From Dyadobacter sp. CY323 (lineage in GTDB: Bacteria > Bacteroidota > Bacteroidia > Cytophagales > Spirosomataceae), in contig NZ_JAJUXH010000024.1 in assembly GCF_021390245.1 (NCBI RefSeq), positions 62,001 to 126,000 on the forward strand: a DNA stretch of 64,000 nucleotides, read 5' to 3'. The first letter of the stretch is position 1. The number at the start of each line of letters is the position of its first letter. The position numbers and the translations under genes are program-made. Below are positions 9,201-17,385 of this stretch, one piece after another. Under the pieces are notes generated by a model. It saw only the letters and a list, made by a program, of their open reading frames with translations. It was not told where the DNA came from and made no database searches.

Positions 9201-9712
9201 TGTTTATGGGTATGGTCAATGATTTTTCGTGGAAAAACTTCGATATGAGCATTGTCATGCAGGCTTCATTAGGCGCTAAAATGTATAACCTCGAAAACCT
9301 GTACTACCAGGGAGCGACGGTGAGCGCAATGCGGAAATCACTGATTGAAGATCAATGGTGGTCGGCGCAGGAGCCGGGAGATGGCATGTCACCTGCTACC
9401 GCATTGAGCCAGCTTGCATATGTTTCGAACACGGATTTTTACCTGGAAGATGCATCCTTTCTGGCGATCAGAAATATCAACCTTGGATATACAATTCCCG
9501 CAACGGTAGCCCAGAAATTACGGATGACAACCTGCAGAGTATATGTTTCTGTCAGCAACCCAAAGATGTTTACCAAAAAAGGCTTCCACGGATACAACCC
9601 GGAAGGCTTTACGAATGGAGAAATCAACGGGATCAACAGTACTCCGGGCTTCAACAATGGTGCGGAGCCGATCAACCGGGTTTATGCGCTAGGATTGAAT
9701 ATCAATTTTTAA
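6230..9712 (+). CDS. SusC/RagA TonB-dependent receptor with STN domain
   Basis: Outer-membrane importer, 1160 residues from the ATG at 6230; the TTG at 6200 would put ten residues before the signal peptide and is unlikely. Order: signal peptide (to CAQ), STN domain at about 40-110 that talks to FecR, a low-complexity linker, a carboxypeptidase-regulatory-like domain at about 170-250 (GSVTDNAGAALPGVSIVIKG), plug domain (VLKDASSAAIYGSRGSGGVI), and a 22-strand barrel ending in ...GLNINF. SusD follows 15 bases later. Enzymes downstream are amidohydrolases and a dehydrogenase rather than glycosidases, so the cargo may be an unusual sugar derivative rather than a polysaccharide. Confidence 0.95.
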   Translation: MKKHFSLFLIIALKLLAGDIPKACAQDLLASSITRTGRPVARQEANSLITLLGKLEQKYNTNFVYEKSLLENKTVTEPVSEGEKVELILEKVLPDMNLRYKKLKGGGFAILPARSGAKVPAESNSTSGRSQEGSGPVSFHSDEESLVAGKNHQDTPHAFEKILKGSVTDNAGAALPGVSIVIKGSQRGTTTGADGKYSLTIPDEYLDQATTKLIFSFVGYVPTEIDLGSKNVIDVVLEVDTKSLEELVVVGYGSMKKSSVTAAISKVENKILDQIPAGRAETALVGRLAGVNISTPRSTPGAAPIIRIRGAGSITASNDPLVVIDGFPGGDLVNVNMNDVESIEVLKDASSAAIYGSRGSGGVIIVTTKKGKEGRPQLNFNAYAGIGKAIGHKDWISGQEYHDYIARYINRDYAWQGGDVSLPLWGDPRRPANFQVNPVIGEGNYIWEDILLNSTPIQNYNLSVRGGNDKVNYYISGTVKNERGTLLNTWYKTYSLRANIDAKINRVINAGVSLNPNFNNRRTSPVSMEAIVKTAPFVSPDKRPNGIYPRPLDYWGTQVSGQVGPLATLEGTSNTSSGLNNVGEIYLALNLADGLTLRSSVGGNITYNTAENYSAPYANSNNSSTGSSMDTRNFSLINENVLSYSKTFNEKHSFNALLGASYQKATSRIAAMGVLPGSFSNDIIQTLNNAIISPTATYTSKSQWGLASYFSRVNYAFKDKYLLSASFRTDGSSRFGPKNRWGSFPSASVAWRISEEDFMKTVPVISELKLRASYGVVGNFNIGDFRYLGAISDAYYAPGGVLTKGQAQTSFGNDKLKWERTASQNFGVDLGLFTGRLSIGVDYYIKKTNDLLYDVSIPAISGFTNSMVNIGDIKNSGIELEIRTKNFTKGFKWETSFNLARNRNEVVSLGGVNEVIYTHTRGMGWLLRVGEPMFSYYGYKMIGVLQDDEDVKNSAIIVGSKPGNTKIEDVNKDGKIDPADRQILGNYQPKLFMGMVNDFSWKNFDMSIVMQASLGAKMYNLENLYYQGATVSAMRKSLIEDQWWSAQEPGDGMSPATALSQLAYVSNTDFYLEDASFLAIRNINLGYTIPATVAQKLRMTTCRVYVSVSNPKMFTKKGFHGYNPEGFTNGEINGINSTPGFNNGAEPINRVYALGLNINF

Positions 9713-9727
9713 TTGCCAAAAAACATC

Positions 9728-11200
9728 ATGATGAAAAGATACAAATATATAAGCCTGCTATTTCTGGCCTTTACGTTTTCAGCATGTGACGACAGCGTGC
9801 TGAACCTTACGCCCGAATCCACCCTGACGGAAGTCAACTTTTACCAGAAGGCACAGGATATCAACGGCGCGGTGCTGGGGATATACAACCGTTACCAAAC
9901 CCGCAAGCAAAGAGACTGGGCGGTTCTTGAAATGCCGACAGACAACATCCACCGGACGGGTTATTTCAATATCGGCGGCCTGGACGAACTGAATACCCTC
10001 GCTTTTTCTTCTGAAAACCAACTTTTCGCCAGCTTCTGGGTTGAAACTTACAACGGGATTTTCCGGGCTAACGCGGTGCTGGCAAATGTTGACCGCCCTA
10101 TCGATTATACCACCGGGCAAAAAGAGCAGCTGACAGGTGAAGCAAGGTTCATGCGTGCATTGTTTTATTTTGACCTGGTCAGAATGTTCGGCGGCGTGCC
10201 CAAAATCACTGCAACGCTTTCTGTTGAAGAAAGTAAATCCACCGGAAGGGCCAGTGAGGAAGAGATTTACAGCCTGGTTATAGAAGACCTGAAAGCGGCA
10301 ATCGATCTTTTACCATTAAAAGAAAAAATCGCGAGTGGCCGGGCAAGCAAAGCGGCGGCTGTGGGCTTGCTGGGAAAAGTGTATGTGTACCGGAAGGATT
10401 GGAACAATGCAAAAACCTACCTCGATATGATGACCGGTTACGGGTTTGCTTTGCAGGCTGACTATGCTTCGTTGTGGAAAGAAGAGACCGAAGACAACAA
10501 GGAAGTAGTGTTTGCGATGAGATACATTGGCGGCACAAATGGAAATACCATTTCTACCGACTTCCTGCCATACTTTGGCGTGACAGGCATATCGGCCAGC
10601 GGTGGTGAAAACGTATTTCCTTCGTGGAGCCTGATGAAGTTGTTCCGTCCCGAAGATTCACGTAAAAAAGCAACCATTACCGAATATTGGAAGTCACCGA
10701 AAAGCCCGGCAGAGGCACCTGAGAACTGGTACCCGTATATCAGCAAGTTCGCTGTGCCCCATACACCCAATTCTTCCGGACTTGATATCCCGGTAATGCG
10801 TTATGCGGATGTTCTTTTGTTGAGAGCGGAAGTTTTATATGCATTGAACCAGCCTGCGGAGGCGCTTGTGGAGCTGAATAAAGTGAGGGCGCGGGCATTT
10901 AAGGGAACTGCCTTCAATTATACGATGGCCGACATTGCGACGCCGACGGCTTTTACAGACAAGTTATTGCTGGAACGCCAGCTGGAATTCGTGCTGGAAA
11001 ACGAACGCTGGTTCGACCTCGTGCGTACCGACCGTTTCGTGTCTGTTCTCACAAATGTGGAATGGGGCTACAACCCTGTTACCAAGGAGCCGCAGAAGGT
11101 GAAGCTCGTTCCAAAAGCCAATTACAAGTATTTCCCGATCCCGAATAATCAGATCCAGCTCGCCAACGCAGGCGTACTGGCTCAAAACCCAGGATACTAA
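9728..11200 (+). CDS. SusD/RagB surface lipoprotein
   Basis: Outer-membrane substrate-binding lid for the SusC gene just upstream, 490 residues from the ATG at 9728. A second ATG follows immediately and a TTG at 9713 is the longer alternative. The lipoprotein signal is MKRYKYISLLFLAFTFSAC. The TPR-like helical core contains EARFMRALFYFDLVRMFGGVP and, near the C-terminus, LLLERQLEFVLENERWFDLVRT, both SusD signatures. It ends in NAGVLAQNPGY, the usual family ending. A strong hairpin terminator follows at 11211, closing the sigma/FecR/SusCD transcription unit. Confidence 0.95.
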   Translation: MMKRYKYISLLFLAFTFSACDDSVLNLTPESTLTEVNFYQKAQDINGAVLGIYNRYQTRKQRDWAVLEMPTDNIHRTGYFNIGGLDELNTLAFSSENQLFASFWVETYNGIFRANAVLANVDRPIDYTTGQKEQLTGEARFMRALFYFDLVRMFGGVPKITATLSVEESKSTGRASEEEIYSLVIEDLKAAIDLLPLKEKIASGRASKAAAVGLLGKVYVYRKDWNNAKTYLDMMTGYGFALQADYASLWKEETEDNKEVVFAMRYIGGTNGNTISTDFLPYFGVTGISASGGENVFPSWSLMKLFRPEDSRKKATITEYWKSPKSPAEAPENWYPYISKFAVPHTPNSSGLDIPVMRYADVLLLRAEVLYALNQPAEALVELNKVRARAFKGTAFNYTMADIATPTAFTDKLLLERQLEFVLENERWFDLVRTDRFVSVLTNVEWGYNPVTKEPQKVKLVPKANYKYFPIPNNQIQLANAGVLAQNPGY

Positions 11201-11210
11201 TTATTTCAGG

Positions 11211-11246
11211 ACCCGGTGATATTCTGACCAGTCTCACCGGGTTTTC
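11211..11246 (+). terminator. Rho-independent terminator after SusD
   Basis: Perfect 9-bp stem ACCCGGTGA / TCACCGGGT (11211-11219 and 11234-11242) with a 14-base loop and a short T run. It separates the SusCD unit from the amidohydrolase operon. Some readthrough remains possible because the T run is short. Confidence 0.75.
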
Positions 11247-11266
11247 ATTCTAAACCCAATTTTAAT

Positions 11267-12202
11267 ATGGCTGGACTGATCAGTCGCCGCAAGTTTATGG
11301 CTGGTACTGTGGCCTCTACGGTGGGTATTGCCACTACCACACATCTTGCCGGCAGGGCTTATTCCGGAACGGAAATAAGTTCACCCGCAAAACCGAAAAG
11401 GGAGCCTCTGATGGAAGAGGTAATGCGGTATAAAAAAATAGATGCACACGCGCATGTAGGCGGCGGGCACGGCACACCCGCAGAAGTTGCGGATTTTGCG
11501 GAACGCCTGGGGATTCATAAAGTAATGATCTCCAAGCCGATGGCCCCCGGAAGCGCAGGTGTACCATCCGAATTCAGGGCTTGTAATGATGTTATTTACA
11601 GCGCAATGAAAGAATTTCCGAACCGGTTTACGGGAATGCTGACGTTGAACCCGACCCACAAGCAGGAAAGTATGGATGAAATAAAGCGGTGCATTGACCG
11701 GGGTTTTGTGGGGATGAAGCTTTATAACCATGTGAAAATCAACGACCCGCTTTTTTATCCCATTATTGAAAAATTCATTGATCTGAAAATGATCATTCTC
11801 ATGCACTCGCCAATCGGAAAAGCGAGGGTGAAGTATAATGCACGCGAACCTAAAAACATATCCATTCCGGAAGATTTCGTAGACGCCGCGAAGCGATTCC
11901 CGGAAGCGATGTTCCAGTTTGCGCACATCGGCGGCGGGATCGACTGGGAAGATGCCTGCAAAGCGCTCAAAGATTCTCCCAATGTGTATGTGGATGTTTC
12001 AGGAAGTAACAACGAGGGGAATATGATCGATTTTGCACTGCGCTATATCGGGGAAGACAGGTTGCTTTTTGGATGTGATAATGGATTTTATCAGGGTGTG
12101 GGCGGCATGATCGCCGCGAACCTGACGGAGGTCCAGCGCAAGAAGATCTTTTTTGAAAATTATAACAACATCTTAAAAAAGTCGGGTCGAAATGTTGATT
12201 GA
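11267..12202 (+). CDS. Tat-exported amidohydrolase (amidohydro_2 family)
   Basis: Metal-dependent hydrolase of the TIM-barrel amidohydrolase-2 group, 311 residues. The N-terminus has a clear Tat signal, SRRKFMA followed by a hydrophobic stretch, so the folded metalloenzyme should be exported. Metal and catalytic ligands are all present: DAHAHVGGG (His61, His63), His180 in ILMHSPIG, His220 in FQFAHIGGG and Asp271 in LFGCDNG. The next gene overlaps its end by 11 bases and is a related protein lacking these ligands. The family hydrolyses or decarboxylates small cyclic acids and lactones; the actual substrate is unknown. It opens an operon of exported enzymes next to a SusCD pair. Confidence 0.85.
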   Translation: MAGLISRRKFMAGTVASTVGIATTTHLAGRAYSGTEISSPAKPKREPLMEEVMRYKKIDAHAHVGGGHGTPAEVADFAERLGIHKVMISKPMAPGSAGVPSEFRACNDVIYSAMKEFPNRFTGMLTLNPTHKQESMDEIKRCIDRGFVGMKLYNHVKINDPLFYPIIEKFIDLKMIILMHSPIGKARVKYNAREPKNISIPEDFVDAAKRFPEAMFQFAHIGGGIDWEDACKALKDSPNVYVDVSGSNNEGNMIDFALRYIGEDRLLFGCDNGFYQGVGGMIAANLTEVQRKKIFFENYNNILKKSGRNVD

Positions 12203-12977
12203 TAGCAATGCATATGTAGGTCACTGGCCGTTCCGGCAGCTGAAAGACAATACCTGTAAAGGACTTCTGGAGCGGATGAAGAAGTATGACATAGATGCTT
12301 CGGTGGTAAGTAATCTCAATGGTGTTTTTTACAAAAATACCCAGCACGCCAACGAGGAGCTGTATGAAGAAATCCGGTCAAACAAGCAATTTGACGGCCG
12401 TTTTATACCTTTCGCGGTCATTAACCCAATCTACAACGGTTGGAAAGATGACCTGGAAATCTGCAGTACGAAAATGGGCATGAAGGGAATAAGACTGCAT
12501 CCGCTTTATCATGGATATGAACTTAGTAACCCATTCTGTATCGAGCTTGTAAAAATGGCCCGGGATAAAGGAATGGTCGTGGCTCTCTCACTTCGGTTAG
12601 TCGATCCCCGCCCGAGTTCGTGGCTGGATGTGGAAAAGGAATGGGCGCTCAAAGACATTCTACCGATTATAAAAGCGGTGCCGGATGCAAAATACCTGAT
12701 CCTGAATGTGTGCAACAGTACCGCGCTTGATGCCGATGAACAGGCCGTATTCAAAAATGTTGATCTGATCATGGATACTTCCGGGCGGAATACTGCGGAT
12801 CTCGGGAACCTGCTGGTTCGGTTTGGTAAGGAAAAATTCGCATTTGGTACGCATGCACCGTTACTGGATTACCGCACGGGATTGCTCCGTGTGGAGTCGT
12901 TGCGGGAAAATGAAGCCGATGCCAAAACAAAGGATCTTTTGAGGTCCGGAAATATCAAACGTCTGCTGAAAATATGA
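12192..12977 (+). CDS. Degenerate amidohydrolase-family protein
   Basis: TIM-barrel protein of 261 residues related to the gene just upstream, whose stop it overlaps by 11 bases. The diagnostic HxH after strand 1 is replaced (IDSNAYVGHWPFR instead of DAHAHVG), the histidine of the upstream copy's HIGGG is missing, and the final Asp position reads FGTHAPLLDYR. RLHPLYHGYEL is retained. There is no signal peptide, so it is predicted to be cytoplasmic unless it is exported by association with a partner. It may use different metal ligands, or may have become a structural or regulatory partner of the active copy. The stop overlaps the next start as ATGA. Confidence 0.78.
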   Translation: MLIDSNAYVGHWPFRQLKDNTCKGLLERMKKYDIDASVVSNLNGVFYKNTQHANEELYEEIRSNKQFDGRFIPFAVINPIYNGWKDDLEICSTKMGMKGIRLHPLYHGYELSNPFCIELVKMARDKGMVVALSLRLVDPRPSSWLDVEKEWALKDILPIIKAVPDAKYLILNVCNSTALDADEQAVFKNVDLIMDTSGRNTADLGNLLVRFGKEKFAFGTHAPLLDYRTGLLRVESLRENEADAKTKDLLRSGNIKRLLKI

Positions 12978-13786
12978 GTATCCGTGCGATTTCCCGATGG
13001 TTTTTGCTGGTGATTCTAATGCTCGGTACCTCGGATATTTCTTTGGCAAATGCATTTCCCGGGGAGAAAAGCGCGCGGACTAAAAAAAAGCCGCACGTCG
13101 TATTTCTGATCAGTGAGGATTCTCTTAATTATGAAGCCCACAAGACCATTCCGGTTTTTGCACAAAAGCTCAGGGAGACAAAGCAGTATGAAGTAACGGT
13201 TTTGCTCGGCGAGGGTACCAATAATGCATTCCGTTTCCCGGGGATGGAAATCCTGAAAAAAGCGGATCTGGTGGTTTTATTTTCAAGAAGAATTGCCCTG
13301 CCGCATGTGCAAATGCAGCTTTTTAAGGATTATCTTAAAAATGGCGGACCGTTGGTAGCGATCCGTACCGGTAATCATGCCTTCACGACGAGAGGCGATG
13401 TGGTCAAGGACTACGCTTCCTGGCCGGAGTTTGTGCCCGAAATACTCGGCTGCGGAAACTACGGTTACGGACCTGTGGAGCTGGGTACCGACGTATCCAT
13501 TTCCCCGGAAGCATCAAAGCATCCGATCCTGAAAAATTTCAACCCGGGCGGTTATCATAGCATCGGAAATCTGTACAGGGTAATGCCATTGGTTGACAAA
13601 AAAGCCGTGGTGCTTTTAAATGGAAAAGCCGGGGACGAGATCCAGCCCGTAGCCTGGACGAGAATGGCCGGCAAAAGCCGGGTTTTCTATACGACACTCG
13701 GATATCCTTCTGACTTTTCTGAAAATCCGTTCAATACACTGATTGTGAATGCAATAGCGTGGGCGATTTCCGGCCGTCAGGAATAA
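12974..13786 (+). CDS. ThuA-domain protein, exported
   Basis: Protein of 270 residues with an N-terminal signal peptide (FLLVILMLGTSDISLANA) and a ThuA-like, class-I-glutamine-amidotransferase-like fold: VVFLISEDSLNYEAHKTIP at the start, ADLVVLFSRRIALP, GGPLVAIRTGNHAF in the middle and SRVFYTTLGYPSDF near the end. ThuA proteins occur in sugar-utilisation operons, but their activity is poorly defined. It overlaps the upstream gene by four bases (ATGA). Clustering with the propeller dehydrogenase and the exported aminotransferase supports a role in periplasmic sugar oxidation. Confidence 0.85.
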   Translation: MSIRAISRWFLLVILMLGTSDISLANAFPGEKSARTKKKPHVVFLISEDSLNYEAHKTIPVFAQKLRETKQYEVTVLLGEGTNNAFRFPGMEILKKADLVVLFSRRIALPHVQMQLFKDYLKNGGPLVAIRTGNHAFTTRGDVVKDYASWPEFVPEILGCGNYGYGPVELGTDVSISPEASKHPILKNFNPGGYHSIGNLYRVMPLVDKKAVVLLNGKAGDEIQPVAWTRMAGKSRVFYTTLGYPSDFSENPFNTLIVNAIAWAISGRQE

Positions 13787-13822
13787 CTCTGAGAAACAAT
13801 CCAACACTGAGACATTAGTTAA

Positions 13823-15208
13823 ATGAGAAAATTTAAAGCGTTATCCAGGCGGGAATTTGTGAAGCAAAGTTCTCTTGCAGGCCTCACTGCCGCCATTGCT
13901 GCCGGTGTACCGCAAACTATCATGGCGAGCGGCATTACTATGGCACAAAAACCGGCGATACTTGGCGGGAAACCAGCCTGGGATTCTGTAAAATGGCCGA
14001 AATGGCCCGTTTGGAATCCTGAAACAGACGAGAAGCAATTGCTTGAAGTGATCCGGAGCGGCGTATGGTCGAGGGCGGGAGTGGTGACCCAGTTCGAAAA
14101 AGAATGGGCTGCGGCTGTCGGCGCAAAGCGTTGTTTGTCAGTTGTAAATGGTACCAATGCATTGGTAGTGGCATTGAACCAGCTGAATGTCAGGGGAGGA
14201 GATGAGGTAATTGTCCCGCCATATACCTTTATTTCGACCGTTTCATCCATATTGTCAAATGGCGCCATGCCCGTTTTTGTGGACGTGGACCCGGCGACTT
14301 TCCAGATGGATCCTTCAAAAATAGAAGCGAAGATCACGCCGCGCACCAAAGCGATTATGGTCGTACATATCCTGGGCCTGCCTTCGGACATGGATGCCAT
14401 CATGGCGATTGCGAAGAAACACAAACTTCTGGTCGTGGAAGATGCGTGTCAGGCGCATTTGGCGGAGGTTAACAAACAAAAAGTGGGTACGATCGGGGAC
14501 GCGGGGTGTTTTAGTTTTCAAAATTCCAAAAACCTGCCCATCGGCGAAGGCGGGGCGATCGTCAGTGACAATGACCAGTTCATGGACCGTTGTTTTTCTT
14601 ATTCAAACCTGGGGACACCTTATGGAACCGCAGCAGGCGTGGTAGGAGCGGGGAGCATCATGCAAAACACCAAAGTCCGTTTCACAGAATATCAGGCGGC
14701 GATCGGCATTGCCCAGCTAAAACGCCTGGACGCCGAAACGACAACCCGAAACGTGAATGCAGAATTCCTTAAATCCCAGATCAAAGACATTCCAGGGATT
14801 TTACCTTATAAAATGTACAAGAACGTTACGCGGGGCGCATTTCATTTGTTTGCATTCCGGTATGAAAAATCGGCTTTCAAAGATTTACCGAGGGCCGGGT
14901 TCCTGAAAGCGATGCGTGCCGAGGGCGTTCCGTGTTCCAGCGGCTATATTCCGCTCAACACCCAGCCTTTTCTGAAAGACACATTTGAATCGATCAATTA
15001 TCGCAAAATGTATCCGAAAGAAATGCTCGACATCAACATTTACAACGAGAAGAACAAGTGTCCGCTCAACGACAAGCTATGCGCCGAAGAAGCCGTTTGG
15101 TTTACGCAGAACATGTTATTAGGCACGAAAGACGACATGGCATCGATCGCAGGAGCCATCGAAAAAGTGCATAAGAACGCAGAGAAGATCAAAAAACTCG
15201 ATTATTGA
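13823..15208 (+). CDS. DegT/DnrJ/EryC1/StrS aminotransferase with Tat signal
   Basis: PLP-dependent sugar aminotransferase-fold protein, 461 residues. The N-terminus, SRREFVKQSSLAGLTAAIAAG, is a textbook Tat signal, unusual for this normally cytoplasmic family. The core contains VVNGTNALVVAL, DEVIVPPYTFISTVSSI, VVEDACQAH (Asp207 for PLP N1) and FQNSKNLPIGEGGAIV with the Schiff-base Lys236, so it looks catalytically competent. Family members aminate keto-sugars or keto-inositols. Because Tat moves folded, cofactor-loaded proteins, export with PLP bound is plausible. The TGA of this gene overlaps the ATG of the next gene by one base. Confidence 0.9.
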   Translation: MRKFKALSRREFVKQSSLAGLTAAIAAGVPQTIMASGITMAQKPAILGGKPAWDSVKWPKWPVWNPETDEKQLLEVIRSGVWSRAGVVTQFEKEWAAAVGAKRCLSVVNGTNALVVALNQLNVRGGDEVIVPPYTFISTVSSILSNGAMPVFVDVDPATFQMDPSKIEAKITPRTKAIMVVHILGLPSDMDAIMAIAKKHKLLVVEDACQAHLAEVNKQKVGTIGDAGCFSFQNSKNLPIGEGGAIVSDNDQFMDRCFSYSNLGTPYGTAAGVVGAGSIMQNTKVRFTEYQAAIGIAQLKRLDAETTTRNVNAEFLKSQIKDIPGILPYKMYKNVTRGAFHLFAFRYEKSAFKDLPRAGFLKAMRAEGVPCSSGYIPLNTQPFLKDTFESINYRKMYPKEMLDINIYNEKNKCPLNDKLCAEEAVWFTQNMLLGTKDDMASIAGAIEKVHKNAEKIKKLDY

Positions 15209-17325
15209 TGAATTTGAAATACTTAAAAGCAGCGTCGCTCCTGATGCTGACCTTATCGGCCCAGCCCGGCATATCACAACGCTATACCAACTCGCGCTCA
15301 CCCGAGCAGGAAATGGCGACTTTTCAGCTGCATGAGGGTTTCGGGATCGAGCCGTTTGTAGTCGAACCCGAAGTACTCTCGCCGATCGACATGGTTTTTG
15401 ACGGCCGGGGGAATATTTATGTGGTTGAAATGGGAGATTATCCTTACGATGCGAAACCGGGAAATTTCAAAGGAAGAATCCGGCTTTTGAAGGATACCAA
15501 CGGCGACGGCAAGATCGATAAATCCTACGTATTTGCAGAAGGATTGCCCAGCGCCACTTCCATTTTACCCTGGAAAAATGGGATTATCGTTACTGCGGCT
15601 CCGGATATCCTGTATTTAAAAGACAATAATGGCGACTTCAAAGCCGATACGCGGGAGGTCCTTTTTACCGGTTTTTTTGCTAGAAATTCAGAAGCGCAGA
15701 TCACAAGTCTTCGTTTCGGGCCGGATAACTGGATATATGCGAACAATCACGGACAAGCCGGAATGATCACTTCCAAACAGCATCCGGAGAAAGCCGCCGT
15801 GAATGTGGCTGGCGGAAACTTCCGGTTTCGGGCCGATCTGGGACTTTTTGAAGTGGAGTCGGGCACGGGACAGTTTGGACAGGCACTTGATGACGCCGGA
15901 CATCGGTTTTATACGCAAAATACGCTGCACATTCAGCAGTCGCCCATCGCGTGGCGATATGCGCATCGCCACGATTTTATGCCCAGCTACCGGACCGACG
16001 TCAACATTTCGGACCACGAACTTGAAATGTTCCAGAAATCGGCGACGCCTTACTGGCGGCAACAGCGAAGCGACCGTCGTCAGGCAAAGTACGATTCGAT
16101 GAAAACGGGTTATAAGGAATATGCGCGGGATCATTTTACCGGTGCATCGGGGGCAACTTTTTACGGCGGGGACGGATTTCCTAAAGAGTTTTACGGTAAT
16201 ATTTTTACCGGCGAGGTAGCGGGTAATCTTGTTCACAGGGACGTGATCAAGTCGGTTCCGGGGCAGGCTGCATTTGTCGCCACAAGAGCGGATGGCGAAA
16301 AAGATAAGGAATTCCTGGCATCTACGGATGGCTGGTTCAGGCCGGCAAACTTCACTTCCGGACCTGACGGATATCTGTATCTGGTGGATATGTACCGGCA
16401 GCACATCGAAACGCCGGTGTCCATTCCTGAGGATTTGAAAAAAGACATGGATTTTGCAAATGGCGAACAATACGGCCGTATCTGGCGGATTTTCCCGAAA
16501 TCCGGGGAAAAGCGCAATGTGGATATTCCAAATCTGGAAGGCAAAAAATCCGGGGAGCTGGCGGCGTTGCTGAGCCATCCCAACCAATGGTGGCGGCTGA
16601 CTGCCCAGAGGCTGCTACTTGAGCAGCAGGATAAAAGCGTTGTCCCGGTATTGCAGAAAATTTTCGCTGAAAGCCCCGATGCCAATGCCCGACTGCTTGC
16701 CTTTTATGCGCTCGACGGCTTAAACGCTTTCGATCCGAAAATGATAAAAACCGCACTGGGCGACAAGAATCCAGGTCTTCGCGAACATGCCCTGGTATTG
16801 GCCGAGAAATATCCGGATTATCTGCCGGAAGTGATACGCCTGGGCGGGGATGCTAATCCGCAGGTAGCATACCAGGCTTGTTTGAGCCTTGGACAATTCA
16901 GCGGCAAAGAAGCGATGGCCGCACTGTTGCAAACTGCAGAGAAGAATATGGAAGAGCCGATGTTCAGATTTGCGATCCTGAGCTCAATCCCGGGCTCATC
17001 GGGCGAATTCGCAGAAATGATGGGAAGCCGCAATGTTTTCAAAAACACATCTCCGGGCAAACTGAAATTTTTGGAAGATTTTGGATACATCGCCGGGGCA
17101 CGCAATGGCAAAAGTGAAATGGCGAAATTGCTTTCTGTTCTTGAAAATGCAGACAAGGATTTGCAGGCTGCTGGTTTAAATGGTTTGGCAAAAGGGATCA
17201 AAAGGTCCCCGAATAAGACGGCCCCTGACAAAAATGTTACGAAAACCTTGCAGAAATGGGCCGACAACGCCCCCGACAATGTAAAGAAAGCGGCGGAATC
17301 GGTGCGCAAGGCATTGGATATTTGA
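15208..17325 (+). CDS. Propeller-type sugar dehydrogenase-like protein with HEAT repeats
   Basis: Secreted protein of 705 residues starting at ATG 15208, one base inside the preceding stop. A signal peptide ends near QPGISQ. Residues of about 30-430 form a beta-propeller like that of membrane-bound (sorbosone/PVC-type) dehydrogenases: FDGRGNIYVVEMGDYPYD, RLLKDTNGDGKIDKSYVFAEGLP, LRFGPDNWIYANNHG, FTSGPDGYLYLVDMYRQHIE. The C-terminal third carries HEAT-like helical repeats. The CxxCH haem motif that often ends this family is absent, so electrons might pass to another carrier; the HiPIP encoded next door is an obvious candidate. Confidence 0.85.
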   Translation: MNLKYLKAASLLMLTLSAQPGISQRYTNSRSPEQEMATFQLHEGFGIEPFVVEPEVLSPIDMVFDGRGNIYVVEMGDYPYDAKPGNFKGRIRLLKDTNGDGKIDKSYVFAEGLPSATSILPWKNGIIVTAAPDILYLKDNNGDFKADTREVLFTGFFARNSEAQITSLRFGPDNWIYANNHGQAGMITSKQHPEKAAVNVAGGNFRFRADLGLFEVESGTGQFGQALDDAGHRFYTQNTLHIQQSPIAWRYAHRHDFMPSYRTDVNISDHELEMFQKSATPYWRQQRSDRRQAKYDSMKTGYKEYARDHFTGASGATFYGGDGFPKEFYGNIFTGEVAGNLVHRDVIKSVPGQAAFVATRADGEKDKEFLASTDGWFRPANFTSGPDGYLYLVDMYRQHIETPVSIPEDLKKDMDFANGEQYGRIWRIFPKSGEKRNVDIPNLEGKKSGELAALLSHPNQWWRLTAQRLLLEQQDKSVVPVLQKIFAESPDANARLLAFYALDGLNAFDPKMIKTALGDKNPGLREHALVLAEKYPDYLPEVIRLGGDANPQVAYQACLSLGQFSGKEAMAALLQTAEKNMEEPMFRFAILSSIPGSSGEFAEMMGSRNVFKNTSPGKLKFLEDFGYIAGARNGKSEMAKLLSVLENADKDLQAAGLNGLAKGIKRSPNKTAPDKNVTKTLQKWADNAPDNVKKAAESVRKALDI

Positions 17326-17345
17326 GTGATAAACGTTAAATCGAT

Positions 17346-17380
17346 AGGTCGGGCGAGCATGGCCCGACCTGAAATTTTTT
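17346..17380 (+). terminator. Hairpin terminator between dehydrogenase and HiPIP genes
   Basis: Perfect 9-bp stem AGGTCGGGC / GCCCGACCT (17346-17354, 17362-17370), a 7-base loop, then GAAATTTTTT. It sits just ahead of the HiPIP start, so it may attenuate instead of fully ending transcription, giving the HiPIP lower or separately controlled expression. Confidence 0.75.
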
Positions 17381-17385
17381 ATATT

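Noticed and set aside
15688..16587. 299-codon minus-strand frame in the propeller dehydrogenase gene
   Set aside because: Antisense to a clearly conserved secreted protein and without start signals or recognisable motifs.
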